Source of the DNA: Paenibacillus montaniterrae
Lineage (GTDB): Bacteria > Bacillota > Bacilli > Paenibacillales > Paenibacillaceae
Assembly (NCBI RefSeq): GCF_018403185.1
Contig: NZ_BOSE01000001.1
Span: 62,001-126,000, forward strand
Length of the DNA stretch: 64,000 bases
Reading direction: 5' to 3'
Numbering within the stretch: position 1 is the stretch's first letter; every line of letters begins with the position of its first letter. Of the stretch, positions 1 through 7,149 are shown piece by piece. The translations under genes were made by a program, and so were the position numbers. The notes beneath the pieces were generated by a model. It was not told the origin of the DNA. It worked only from the letters and a program-made list of their open reading frames with translations, and made no database searches.

Positions 1-222
1 GGCTTTGGCGCCAAGGCGCGAAGCTGGAAAACAAAGCTGTTGATCGTGGCGATCTGTACGCTTTATGGTGTAACGGATGAAATCCATCAATACTTTGTTG
101 GCGGCAGAATGATGGATATTTATGACGTGCGTAATGATTGCATCGGCGCAGCCTGCTGGGTGCTGCTTGAGCGGATACCATTTGTACGAGCGCTTTGGAA
201 AAAATTAAGTTTTGCAGCTTAG
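1..222 (+). CDS. VanZ-family protein, C-terminal fragment (cut by window start)
   Basis: The reading frame is open from base 1, so the N-terminal part lies outside the window; the stop is at 220-222. The visible 73 residues contain a hydrophobic segment, then DEIHQYFVGGR and D-Y-DVRNDCIG, which fit the VanZ-like family signature (D-E-x-x-Q, then R-x-x-D-x-x-D-x-x-x-N-x-x-G). These are small multi-pass membrane proteins; in VanZ itself the family is linked to low-level teicoplanin resistance, but most members have no known function. A basic, aromatic tail follows the last hydrophobic stretch. No terminator is evident before the next gene. Confidence 0.75.
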   Translation, partial: GFGAKARSWKTKLLIVAICTLYGVTDEIHQYFVGGRMMDIYDVRNDCIGAACWVLLERIPFVRALWKKLSFAA

Positions 223-311
223 CAGGAAAAGAATCAAAAAATGTCGAATCTCTTACGTGACATAATGTGTATTTTACGCTGATGTGAGATCGTGTGAGGG
301 AGTGAAATCTC

Positions 312-728
312 ATGCAAAAGCAATGTAATTGTGGTGAGATCATGAATTTAAAGCTAAGAACTGTTATTTTTTCTGGAAGGGTCGAAATTGATAACGTTCC
401 TATTTATACATGCAATGCATGCAGCCACAGTGAAGTAATTCCTGAAGTGAAGAAGGATCTGTCGGGTCTGATTCAGGAGCTTGGGGCTTGTCCAGAAAAG
501 CAGAGCTATTTGTTTAACGAGTGCAATGAATGGGCAAATATATTAGTAGAGTATAAATTGACACAAAAAACAGCCCAATCCGCGCAATACAAGCTGGAGC
601 AAATGGTGGAGCAGCGCACCAATGATTTGCTGGATCTGTATTTGCTGGCTCAAAGCTTGCAGGATGACGCTTGGTTGGAATCGATTCGCAAAAGATTGCA
701 GCAAATTGGCGCGCAGATGAAATATTGA
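312..728 (+). CDS. small YgiT-like zinc-finger protein
   Basis: 138 residues. The N-terminus has a CxC pair (CNCGE, residues 5-7) and, about 28 residues later, CNACSHSEVIPEV, an arrangement typical of YgiT-type zinc ribbons such as those in MqsA-like proteins. After that it is predicted helical (residues 75-135), with a heptad-like stretch rich in Gln, Glu and Leu. No helix-turn-helix is visible, so it is not a complete MqsA antitoxin and no toxin gene is adjacent. The ATG at 312 has a purine-rich site (GAGGGAGTG, 296-304). It lies just upstream of ccpA in the same direction with a 142-base gap. The exact function is unknown. Confidence 0.65.
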   Translation: MQKQCNCGEIMNLKLRTVIFSGRVEIDNVPIYTCNACSHSEVIPEVKKDLSGLIQELGACPEKQSYLFNECNEWANILVEYKLTQKTAQSAQYKLEQMVEQRTNDLLDLYLLAQSLQDDAWLESIRKRLQQIGAQMKY

Positions 729-870
729 TAAGGCTTATACATACATAACGACAATGGCCGTGCTGTAATTAGGATAGGAGAAACATTGCGAAAATTGTTT
801 TTTTACAGTATTATAATTCCAATATGTGTCGAACGTATCAATAATTTTATAGTAAATGGAGAGAGTGCTC

Positions 871-1881
871 GTGACGGTAACGATATATGATGTAGCAAGA
901 GAAGCAGGAGTGTCAATGGCAACAGTATCACGTGTAGTGAACAATAATCCGAACGTTAAGCCTGCAACACGCAAAAAGGTTTATGAAGCGATCGAGCGTT
1001 TAGGCTACCGTCCAAATGCGGTAGCTCGCGGCTTGGCCAGCAAAAAAACGACAACGGTTGGTGTTGTAATTCCTGATATTTCCAATGCAATTTTCGCAGA
1101 GGTTGCCCGTGGAATTGAAGATATCGCCAATATGTATCACTACAACATTATTTTGTGCAATGCTGACAAGAAGAAAGAGAAGGAAATCCGCGTAATCAAC
1201 ACGCTGCTAGAGAAGCAAGTAGATGGCTTGCTGTTTATGGGCGGCGCCGTTACAGAGGATCACCAGCAAGCTTTCCGTACAGCGAATGTACCGATTGTGC
1301 TTTGTGCAACCTCGGACGAGTCTGGCAACATTGCATCGGTTGATATTGATCATGAGGCTGCAGCTTATGATGCGGTACAAGCTTTGATCAAGCAAGGTCA
1401 TAAGCGCATTGCGATGATTAGCGGCACGCTTGAGGATCCGTCCAATGGCTTCGCTCGCTTTAGCGGCTACAAGAAAGCATTGATTGAAGCTGGCATTGCC
1501 TATGATGAGACGCTGGTGCGCATCGGCAATTACCGCTACGAGTCTGGTGCAGAGGCTATGCGCTATTTTATCGAGCTTGATCAGCGCCCGACAGCGGTAT
1601 TTTCTGCAACTGATGAAATGGCAATTGGAGCGATTCATGCGATCCAGGATCGCGGCTTGCAGGTTCCAGGCGATATTTCGGTCATTAGCGTTGACAACAG
1701 CCGCATGGCTTCGATGGTGCGTCCGCAGCTTACAACGGTCGCTCAGCCAATGTATGATATCGGAGCGGTATCGATGCGTTTGCTTACAAAGCTGATGAAG
1801 AAGGAAAATGTTGAGCAAGCACAGGTTGTTTTGCCTCACGAGCTTGTTGTTCGTCAATCTGTAGGAGGCAGCAACGCATGA
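871..1881 (+). CDS. ccpA: catabolite control protein A (LacI-family regulator)
   Basis: A DNA-binding master regulator of carbon catabolite control that binds cre sites together with Ser46-phosphorylated HPr or Crh. The N-terminal helix-turn-helix reads [20 protein letters not shown], followed by the hinge motif [11 protein letters not shown] and a periplasmic-binding-protein-like core (about residues 60-330). The hinge and DNA-reading residues match CcpA rather than other LacI-family members. The GTG at 871 gives 336 residues, close to the usual 334, and has GGAGAG at 858-863 with a 7-base spacer; an in-frame ATG at 856 overlaps that site and is less likely. The stop overlaps the mtnN start by 4 bases (ATGA), so the two are probably translationally coupled. 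A cre matching the consensus lies 2.8 kb away at acsA. Confidence 0.95.
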   Translation: MTVTIYDVAREAGVSMATVSRVVNNNPNVKPATRKKVYEAIERLGYRPNAVARGLASKKTTTVGVVIPDISNAIFAEVARGIEDIANMYHYNIILCNADKKKEKEIRVINTLLEKQVDGLLFMGGAVTEDHQQAFRTANVPIVLCATSDESGNIASVDIDHEAAAYDAVQALIKQGHKRIAMISGTLEDPSNGFARFSGYKKALIEAGIAYDETLVRIGNYRYESGAEAMRYFIELDQRPTAVFSATDEMAIGAIHAIQDRGLQVPGDISVISVDNSRMASMVRPQLTTVAQPMYDIGAVSMRLLTKLMKKENVEQAQVVLPHELVVRQSVGGSNA

Positions 1882-2585
1882 CTTTGAAGAAAATCGGCAT
1901 TATTGGCGCTATGCTTGAGGAGATCGAGCTGCTGCATCAAAATGTCCAGCAAGTTGAAGAAGTGAGAAAAGCGGGCGTGAGCTACTACTCGGGCACGCTT
2001 CACGATATTGAGGTTATTTACTGCAAATCGGGCGTTGGCAAAGTCAATGCCGCGATTTGCACGCAGGTGCTGCTTTCCTTCGGCGTCGATGCAGTTTGGT
2101 TCACGGGCGTAGCGGGAGCGCTTGACCCATCGCTTGATGTTGGTGATATTGTTATTTCGAGCAGCGCGCTGCAGCATGATATGGATGTGACCGCACTTGG
2201 CTTTGCTAAAGGCGTCATTCCGTTTCAGGAAGTGTCCGATTTTCCGGCGGACGCTGCCTTAATCGAGCTCGCTAAGCAGGCAGGCGAAGCGCTGTTCCCC
2301 AATCGTACGCTTGTAGGCAAAATTGTATCCGGTGATCAATTTATTGCAAGCGTAGAGAAGGTGAAGGAGCTGCACGAGCAATTTGGCGGAGCATGCGCCG
2401 AGATGGAAGGCTCTGCGGTAGCGCAAGTATGCGCGGCCAATGAAGTGCCATTTGTCATTATCCGGTCAATGTCGGACAAAGCCGATGGTTCAGCAGATGT
2501 TACCTATCAGGAGTTTGTTGTCACAGCGGCAAACCATTCCTACGCTATTATTGATCATATGATTTCTCAGCTAAGCAGCAAATAA
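1878..2585 (+). CDS. mtnN: 5'-methylthioadenosine/S-adenosylhomocysteine nucleosidase
   Basis: Cleaves adenine from methylthioadenosine and S-adenosylhomocysteine, serving methionine salvage, the activated methyl cycle and S-ribosylhomocysteine supply. 235 residues, a normal length. Family marks are [13 protein letters not shown] at the start, [17 protein letters not shown] (phosphorylase fold), SGDQFIAS, and the substrate-binding [11 protein letters not shown] followed by RSMSDKADG, whose Asp is the catalytic residue. It overlaps ccpA by 4 bases and ends before a terminator hairpin, so the ccpA-mtnN pair looks like an operon. The coupling of a methylthioadenosine nucleosidase to ccpA is metabolically unexplained but the sequence is unambiguous. 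Confidence 0.95.
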   Translation: MTLKKIGIIGAMLEEIELLHQNVQQVEEVRKAGVSYYSGTLHDIEVIYCKSGVGKVNAAICTQVLLSFGVDAVWFTGVAGALDPSLDVGDIVISSSALQHDMDVTALGFAKGVIPFQEVSDFPADAALIELAKQAGEALFPNRTLVGKIVSGDQFIASVEKVKELHEQFGGACAEMEGSAVAQVCAANEVPFVIIRSMSDKADGSADVTYQEFVVTAANHSYAIIDHMISQLSSK

Positions 2586-2602
2586 AGCAGATCATAATAA
2601 AT

Positions 2603-2651
2603 AGACTGACAGCTTGTCGTGATAAGCACGCGCGAGCCATCAGTCTTTTTT
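2603..2651 (+). terminator. terminator after mtnN
   Basis: AGACTGA (2603-2609) pairs with TCAGTCT (2640-2646), enclosing a smaller GCTT...AAGC stem; a T-run follows to 2651. It lies between the convergent mtnN and acuC genes. Confidence 0.65.
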
Positions 2652-2675
2652 GTTCCTGTTTTTTATTCCGGATGA

Positions 2676-3869
2676 TTAAAAATCTTGCACAGCAACCGCC
2701 GCAATATGCTGATTGCGCGCTGTAATTTCCGCCCGGCGCGGAATTTCCTCGATCTCTCCCGCTTCATCCTGCCAATGGTTCGGCAGCTTTTCCTGACATA
2801 GCGGGCTCCATTGTGCAAGCCATTGTGACGGTAGCGGAATACGCTCACCATGTTGTGAAGCCTTATGCAGCTCAGCGCGCAGCGGATGCTCGCTCATTTC
2901 CAGCCATACTAATGACCAGGCGCGCGGTACAACACGCCATATATCATAGCCCCCTCCGCCAATTGCCACCCATTTGCCGCCGCAGTATTGATGCGCCAGT
3001 TCATGGATAAGCTGCGGAATTCGCTCATAAATTTTCATCGAGCAGTGCAAATGCGATAGCGGATCATAGGCATGAGCATCACAGCCATGCTGACTGACGA
3101 TAAGATCGGGCTGGTAGTGAGCAATCGTGCGTTTCAGCGTATATTCAAAGCTATTAAGCCAGGAGTCATCCTCTGTATAAGGCTCTAGCGGCACGTTGAC
3201 GCACGCTCCATAGCCTTGCTCAATGCCTCGCTCATATTGATAGCCCGTGCCGGGAAACAGAAACTTTCCGGTTTCATGAATCGAATAGGTGCAAACGGAC
3301 GGATCAGCGTAAAAGGAGAGCTGAACGCCGTCGCCGTGATGGACGTCGGTATCGATGTAGAGCACGCGCAAATGATGCTTTTGCTGAGCGGCACGGATCG
3401 CGATGACCGCATCATTATAAAGACAAAAGCCGGCAGCTCGATTGGGCATGGCGTGATGCAAGCCACCCGCCATATGGTAAGCATGCTGCAGCTGTCCGCT
3501 AGCCACCTGCTCAACAGCATACACCGTACCAGCTACAATGGCGCAAGCCGCTTCGTGCATGCCTTGAAAAAATGGGGTATCATCGCCATGCAGCCCGTAC
3601 TGCTCAGCGCTATCCATCAGCGCAGCTGGCGGATTTTCGGCACTGAGCCCTTTAATCGCTTCAATATATTGGGGCTGATGGGCTAGCAGAAGCAGCTCGT
3701 CCATTTCATATTCGGGCGGCTGCACAATATGTTCAACAGCCAATGCGTTTACATGCTGCAGCAAGGAAATGGTTAGCTCGTAGCGAATCGGATGAAAGGG
3801 ATGATCCTGCTGAAACTGATATGTATTTGCCGCATTGGAATGGATAAAGCTAACGGATGACGTTGTCAT
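2676..3869 (-). CDS. acuC: acetoin utilization protein AcuC (class I-type deacetylase)
   Basis: A zinc-dependent deacetylase of the histone-deacetylase fold. In Bacillus AcuC removes the acetyl group that AcuA puts on acetyl-CoA synthetase, restoring activity. 397 residues. Visible motifs are QDHPFHPIRYELT, GGLHHAMPNRAAGFCLYND (the His-His charge-relay pair), DTDVHHGDGVQ (zinc ligands), SIHETGKFLFPGTG, VSQHGCDAHAYDPL and GGGGYD near the C-terminus. I chose the ATG at 3869 (TTSSVSF) because homology begins there; a TTG at 3896 would add nine residues. It lies 36 bases downstream of acuA on the same strand. The CBS-domain gene acuB that sits between them in Bacillus subtilis is absent. Confidence 0.92.
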   Translation of the reverse strand: MTTSSVSFIHSNAANTYQFQQDHPFHPIRYELTISLLQHVNALAVEHIVQPPEYEMDELLLLAHQPQYIEAIKGLSAENPPAALMDSAEQYGLHGDDTPFFQGMHEAACAIVAGTVYAVEQVASGQLQHAYHMAGGLHHAMPNRAAGFCLYNDAVIAIRAAQQKHHLRVLYIDTDVHHGDGVQLSFYADPSVCTYSIHETGKFLFPGTGYQYERGIEQGYGACVNVPLEPYTEDDSWLNSFEYTLKRTIAHYQPDLIVSQHGCDAHAYDPLSHLHCSMKIYERIPQLIHELAHQYCGGKWVAIGGGGYDIWRVVPRAWSLVWLEMSEHPLRAELHKASQHGERIPLPSQWLAQWSPLCQEKLPNHWQDEAGEIEEIPRRAEITARNQHIAAVAVQDF

Positions 3870-3905
3870 TTCGAGACATTCATTCCTTTCTATCAATACA
3901 GAACA

Positions 3906-4544
3906 CTAATACATAAAACGATTGCGGAAACGAACGCGGTCAAACTGCTCGATCGAGGAAAGCGCAACCTCAGGTCCGATTTTCACCATAAGACAGTTAG
4001 CGGGATGAGAGCATATCTCCGGATCATCCGTTGCGTACCAGATCATATCAACGGCTTGCATCAGCTTCTCCATCATTTTTCGATAATCCCACACGTTAAG
4101 TCCGCTGCCCTCAAGGTCCCAATGCCAGTAATACTCAGTTGTATATACAATGACATTATCGAGCTGCTGCTCGGCAAAGGCTGTTATGATCATCGCCTTA
4201 CCCAGCCCGACGCCGCGGTATTGATCTGCTACTTCAACCGCGCCAAGCTCTATTAAATCCTCCATATTGCCTTCAGACCAGCGCTCATATTCATCCGGGT
4301 AGTGAAAGGTAACGTAACCGACAATATGTCCGTCCAAGTGGGCCGCGATAATTCTTCCTTCCGGCAAGCCGGCAATTTCAACCAAAGCCTCGTGCTGCTC
4401 CTTTGGCCTGCGAAAAGCGTCAAGCGTTACGTCCAGCTCCATCTGCTGCAGACGCTCAGGCGGGAGGGGGCCTTCAATCAAAATCGTTTGCTCCAGGGAA
4501 GAGATGTAATATTCCTTGCACTGGAAACGCTTTCTATGCTCCAT
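3906..4544 (-). CDS. acuA: acetoin utilization protein AcuA, acetyl-CoA synthetase acetyltransferase
   Basis: A GNAT-fold protein acetyltransferase that acetylates the active-site lysine of AcsA and turns it off. 212 residues versus 210 in B. subtilis. Long stretches match AcuA: TILIEGPLPPE, FRRPKEQHEALVEIAGLPE, YERWSEGNMEDLIELGA and TTEYYWHWDLEG, and the acetyl-CoA loop QYRGVGLGK is intact. The ATG at 4544 follows GAGGAG with an 8-base spacer. It is the first gene of the acuA-acuC unit and divergent from its target acsA, the same arrangement as in Bacillus, with a cre between them that probably represses both directions. Confidence 0.93.
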   Translation of the reverse strand: MEHRKRFQCKEYYISSLEQTILIEGPLPPERLQQMELDVTLDAFRRPKEQHEALVEIAGLPEGRIIAAHLDGHIVGYVTFHYPDEYERWSEGNMEDLIELGAVEVADQYRGVGLGKAMIITAFAEQQLDNVIVYTTEYYWHWDLEGSGLNVWDYRKMMEKLMQAVDMIWYATDDPEICSHPANCLMVKIGPEVALSSIEQFDRVRFRNRFMY

Positions 4545-4635
4545 ATGCTGCTCCTCTTTCTTTAATTGTACTACTTCTTACTATACATTAATAATTGTAA
4601 TAGGGAAAGAATAGTGCAAACATTTGGATATATGG

Positions 4636-4641
4636 TATAAT
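4636..4641 (+). promoter_or_regulatory. probable -10 box of acsA
   Basis: A perfect TATAAT, with a weak -35 candidate (GTGCAA, 4614-4619) 16 bases upstream. A start point near 4648 would put the cre directly at and downstream of the transcription start. Confidence 0.5.
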
Positions 4642-4648
4642 AAGTTCA

Positions 4649-4663
4649 TTGTAAGCGCATACT
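4649..4663. promoter_or_regulatory. catabolite-responsive element (cre) between acsA and acuA
   Basis: TTGTAAGCGCATACT matches every position of the cre consensus WTGNAANCGNWNNCW. It lies in the 153-base divergent intergenic region, immediately downstream of the acsA -10 box, where bound CcpA would block initiation or elongation. In Bacillus both acsA and acuABC are known CcpA targets with a cre in this location, which supports the call. Confidence 0.75.
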
Positions 4664-4697
4664 TTGGATTTTATCGAATAGTTAGGAGAGTGAAACG

Positions 4698-6422
4698 ATG
4701 ATCGACCTACATCAAGAGCGTATACCAGCGACTGTCACAGATGGAAATCTTCAAAGTTATGAAAATGCACGTCAGCAATTTTCCTGGGAGCAGATAGAAG
4801 CTCAATTCAGTTGGGCTACAACAGGCAAGGTCAATATGGCCTATGAAGCGATAGATCGTCATGTAGAGCAGGGACGCGGCAGCAAAACTGCATTAATTTA
4901 CAGCGATCAGCAGCGTGAAGAGCGCTATACGTTTGAGGAGCTAAGCAGGGCAAGCAATCGCTTTGCCAACGGGATTCGCAAGCTTGGAATCGGCAAGGGA
5001 GATCGGGTGTTCATCTTTATGCCGCGTACTCCTGAACTATATATTAGCGTGCTGGGGAGTATTAAGGTAGGCGCGATTATTGGTCCATTATTCGAGGCGT
5101 TTATGGAAACCGCGGTAAAGGATCGCTTACAGGATAGCGGTGCAGTAGCGATTGTTACGACGCCAGCCTTGCTGCCGCGCATTAAACGGGATGAGCTGCC
5201 TGAGCTGAAGCATATTATTGTATTTGGCGATGAAGTGGAGTCAGGTGAAGGAATAACGAGCTATCATGAGCTGATGAGCGAGCAGAGCGAGCAAGCAGCA
5301 ATCGAATGGATGGATCGCGAGGATGGCTTGATTCTGCACTACACATCCGGATCAACAGGCAAGCCGAAAGGGATTTACCATGTGCATAATGTGATGGTGC
5401 AGCAGCTTTATACAGGGCAAATTGTGCTCGATTTAAAGCAAGATGATGTTTACTGGTGTACAGCTGATCCAGGCTGGGTAACGGGTACAGCATACGGCAT
5501 ATTTGCGCCTTGGCTCAATGGCGTAACGAACGTAGTGCGTGGCGGCCGCTTTAGCCCTGCGGATTGGTACAGTGTAATTGAGAAATTCGGCGTTACCGTC
5601 TGGTACAGTGCACCAACCGCATTTCGCATGCTGATGGGGGCTGGCGATGATGTTGTACAGCAGTACAATTTGAGCAGCCTGCGTCATGTGCTTAGCGTTG
5701 GCGAGCCGTTGAATCCAGAGGTTGTGCGCTGGGGAATGAAGGTTTACAAGCAGCGCATTCACGATACGTGGTGGATGACCGAGACAGGCGCGCAATTAAT
5801 TTGCAATTATCCATCCATGGATATTAAACCAGGCTCGATGGGCAAGCCAATTCCCGGCGTTGAAGCGACAATTTTGGATGATCAGGGCAATGAACTGCCG
5901 CCATACCGCATGGGCAATCTAGCTATCCGTGCAGGCTGGCCTTCCATGATGCGCAAGGTGTGGAACAATGATGCGAAGTATGCTGAATATTTCCGCATAG
6001 CAGGCTGGTATATTTCCGGAGATTCTGCGTATCGGGATGAAGATGGCTACTTCTGGTTCCAGGGCAGAGTCGATGATGTTATTAATACAGCAGGCGAGCG
6101 TGTAGGACCTTTCGAGGTAGAATCAAAGCTGGTCGAGCATCCTGCAGTGGCGGAGGCGGGGGTAATAGGCAAGCCTGACCCTGTTCGCGGTGAAATTATT
6201 AAAGCGTTTATAGCGTTGAGAGAAGGCTATTCGCCATCAGATGAGCTGGAGCAGGAGATTAAGCAATTTGTAAAGGTAGGCCTGTCTGCGCATGCAGCGC
6301 CGCGTGAAATAGAGTTTAAGGATAAGCTGCCGAAAACACGCAGCGGAAAAATTATGAGACGCGTGCTCAAGGCTTGGGAGCTTAACCTGCCTACAGGCGA
6401 CTTATCGACAATCGAAGACTAA
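4698..6422 (+). CDS. acsA: acetyl-CoA synthetase (AMP-forming)
   Basis: Activates acetate to acetyl-CoA through acetyl-AMP, for growth on acetate or acetoin. 574 residues, near the 572 of B. subtilis AcsA. The AMP-binding loop YTSGSTGKPKG is near residue 218, followed by WWMTETGAQ, GWYISGDSAYRDEDGY, and the C-terminal PKTRSGKIMRRVL, whose Lys is the residue controlled by AcuA and AcuC acetylation. The ATG has GGAGAG 8 bases upstream. Transcribed divergently from acuA-acuC across a cre, so expression should fall when preferred sugars are present, and activity is further set by the acuA/acuC products. Confidence 0.95.
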   Translation: MIDLHQERIPATVTDGNLQSYENARQQFSWEQIEAQFSWATTGKVNMAYEAIDRHVEQGRGSKTALIYSDQQREERYTFEELSRASNRFANGIRKLGIGKGDRVFIFMPRTPELYISVLGSIKVGAIIGPLFEAFMETAVKDRLQDSGAVAIVTTPALLPRIKRDELPELKHIIVFGDEVESGEGITSYHELMSEQSEQAAIEWMDREDGLILHYTSGSTGKPKGIYHVHNVMVQQLYTGQIVLDLKQDDVYWCTADPGWVTGTAYGIFAPWLNGVTNVVRGGRFSPADWYSVIEKFGVTVWYSAPTAFRMLMGAGDDVVQQYNLSSLRHVLSVGEPLNPEVVRWGMKVYKQRIHDTWWMTETGAQLICNYPSMDIKPGSMGKPIPGVEATILDDQGNELPPYRMGNLAIRAGWPSMMRKVWNNDAKYAEYFRIAGWYISGDSAYRDEDGYFWFQGRVDDVINTAGERVGPFEVESKLVEHPAVAEAGVIGKPDPVRGEIIKAFIALREGYSPSDELEQEIKQFVKVGLSAHAAPREIEFKDKLPKTRSGKIMRRVLKAWELNLPTGDLSTIED

Positions 6423-6460
6423 ATCTGCTATTATCATTATTATATGCTTGAACGATTAAA

Positions 6461-6497
6461 CAGCCTGTCATGCATTCTAGCGATGCATGACAGGCTG
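6461..6497. terminator. perfect 15-bp inverted repeat after acsA
   Basis: CAGCCTGTCATGCAT (6461-6475) is exactly complementary to 6483-6497 around a 7-base loop. There is no T-run on the + side, so it could be a weak terminator, an mRNA 3' stabiliser or a protein site; it lies between the acsA stop and the GNAT ribosome-binding site. Confidence 0.5.
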
Positions 6498-6521
6498 TAT
6501 TGTCGAGAGGAGAGAAGAAAT

Positions 6522-7037
6522 ATGAGTATCAGGCTGGAGCCGGCGACATCAACTGAGCAGCTGCAGCAGCTCGCAAAGCTTGCCGCACAAATATGGAATG
6601 AGTATTTTATCGCGATTATTTCGCAGCAGCAAATTGATTATATGCTCGATCGCTTTCAATCATTCACTGCGTTAAAGCAGCAAATTGAGCAGCAGAGCTA
6701 TCAATACTATTTTATTGTGCATGATCAGGAAACGGTTGGCTATACAGGAGTTAAGCAGGAAGCAGGCAAGCTGTTCATAAGCAAGCTGTACCTGTTAAAG
6801 CAGCAGCGGGGAAAAGGCTATGGCGGGGCAGCGCTTGAGGAGCTGAAGACAATGGCTGAACAACTCGGCTTGATCTCGATGTGGCTAACGGTGAACCGAC
6901 ACAACTCACCTGCCATTGAGATGTACAAGCATAAAGGCTTTGTTATCGTGAGAGAACAGGCAGCGGATATCGGCAATGGCTTTGTAATGGATGATTATGT
7001 TATGGAGCTTGCCTTAAAAGCAGCATTGAAGGAGTAA
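6522..7037 (+). CDS. GNAT-family N-acetyltransferase
   Basis: 171 residues with the GNAT fold: acetyl-CoA loop KQQRGKGYGGAALEEL near residue 90, the following WLTVNRHNSPAIEMYKHKGF (beta-5 and the Asn-Pro-Ala-Tyr type helix) and a C-terminal strand VMDDYVMELAL. The layout resembles PaiA-type spermidine/spermine acetyltransferases, but I cannot assign the substrate. An ATG at 6444 opens the frame but would include the 15-bp inverted repeat in the coding region; the ATG at 6522 has AGAGGAGAG at 6506-6514 and is the better start. It ends before a strong hairpin shared with the convergent PBP gene. Confidence 0.85.
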   Translation: MSIRLEPATSTEQLQQLAKLAAQIWNEYFIAIISQQQIDYMLDRFQSFTALKQQIEQQSYQYYFIVHDQETVGYTGVKQEAGKLFISKLYLLKQQRGKGYGGAALEELKTMAEQLGLISMWLTVNRHNSPAIEMYKHKGFVIVREQAADIGNGFVMDDYVMELALKAALKE

Positions 7038-7090
7038 GCTATTCTGAAAAGGACTGTGAAAGCCCGAAACGTTGAATGACTGCAAACAAG

Positions 7091-7142
7091 AAAGGGGAAG
7101 CAAGAAAGTTTCAGTATACACTGACTTTCTTGCTTCCCCTTT
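7091..7142. terminator. bidirectional terminator between the GNAT and PBP genes
   Basis: A 19-bp arm (7091-7109) is complementary to 7124-7142, extended by an inner TCAGT/ACTGA stem with a two-base bulge. The A-rich and T-rich ends suit termination of both convergent genes. Confidence 0.85.
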
Positions 7143-7149
7143 AAGCATT

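Noticed and set aside
1207..1857. Long open frame (216 residues) opposite ccpA
   Set aside because: It is antisense to a strongly conserved gene, has a Cys/Arg/His-rich random composition and no ribosome-binding site.
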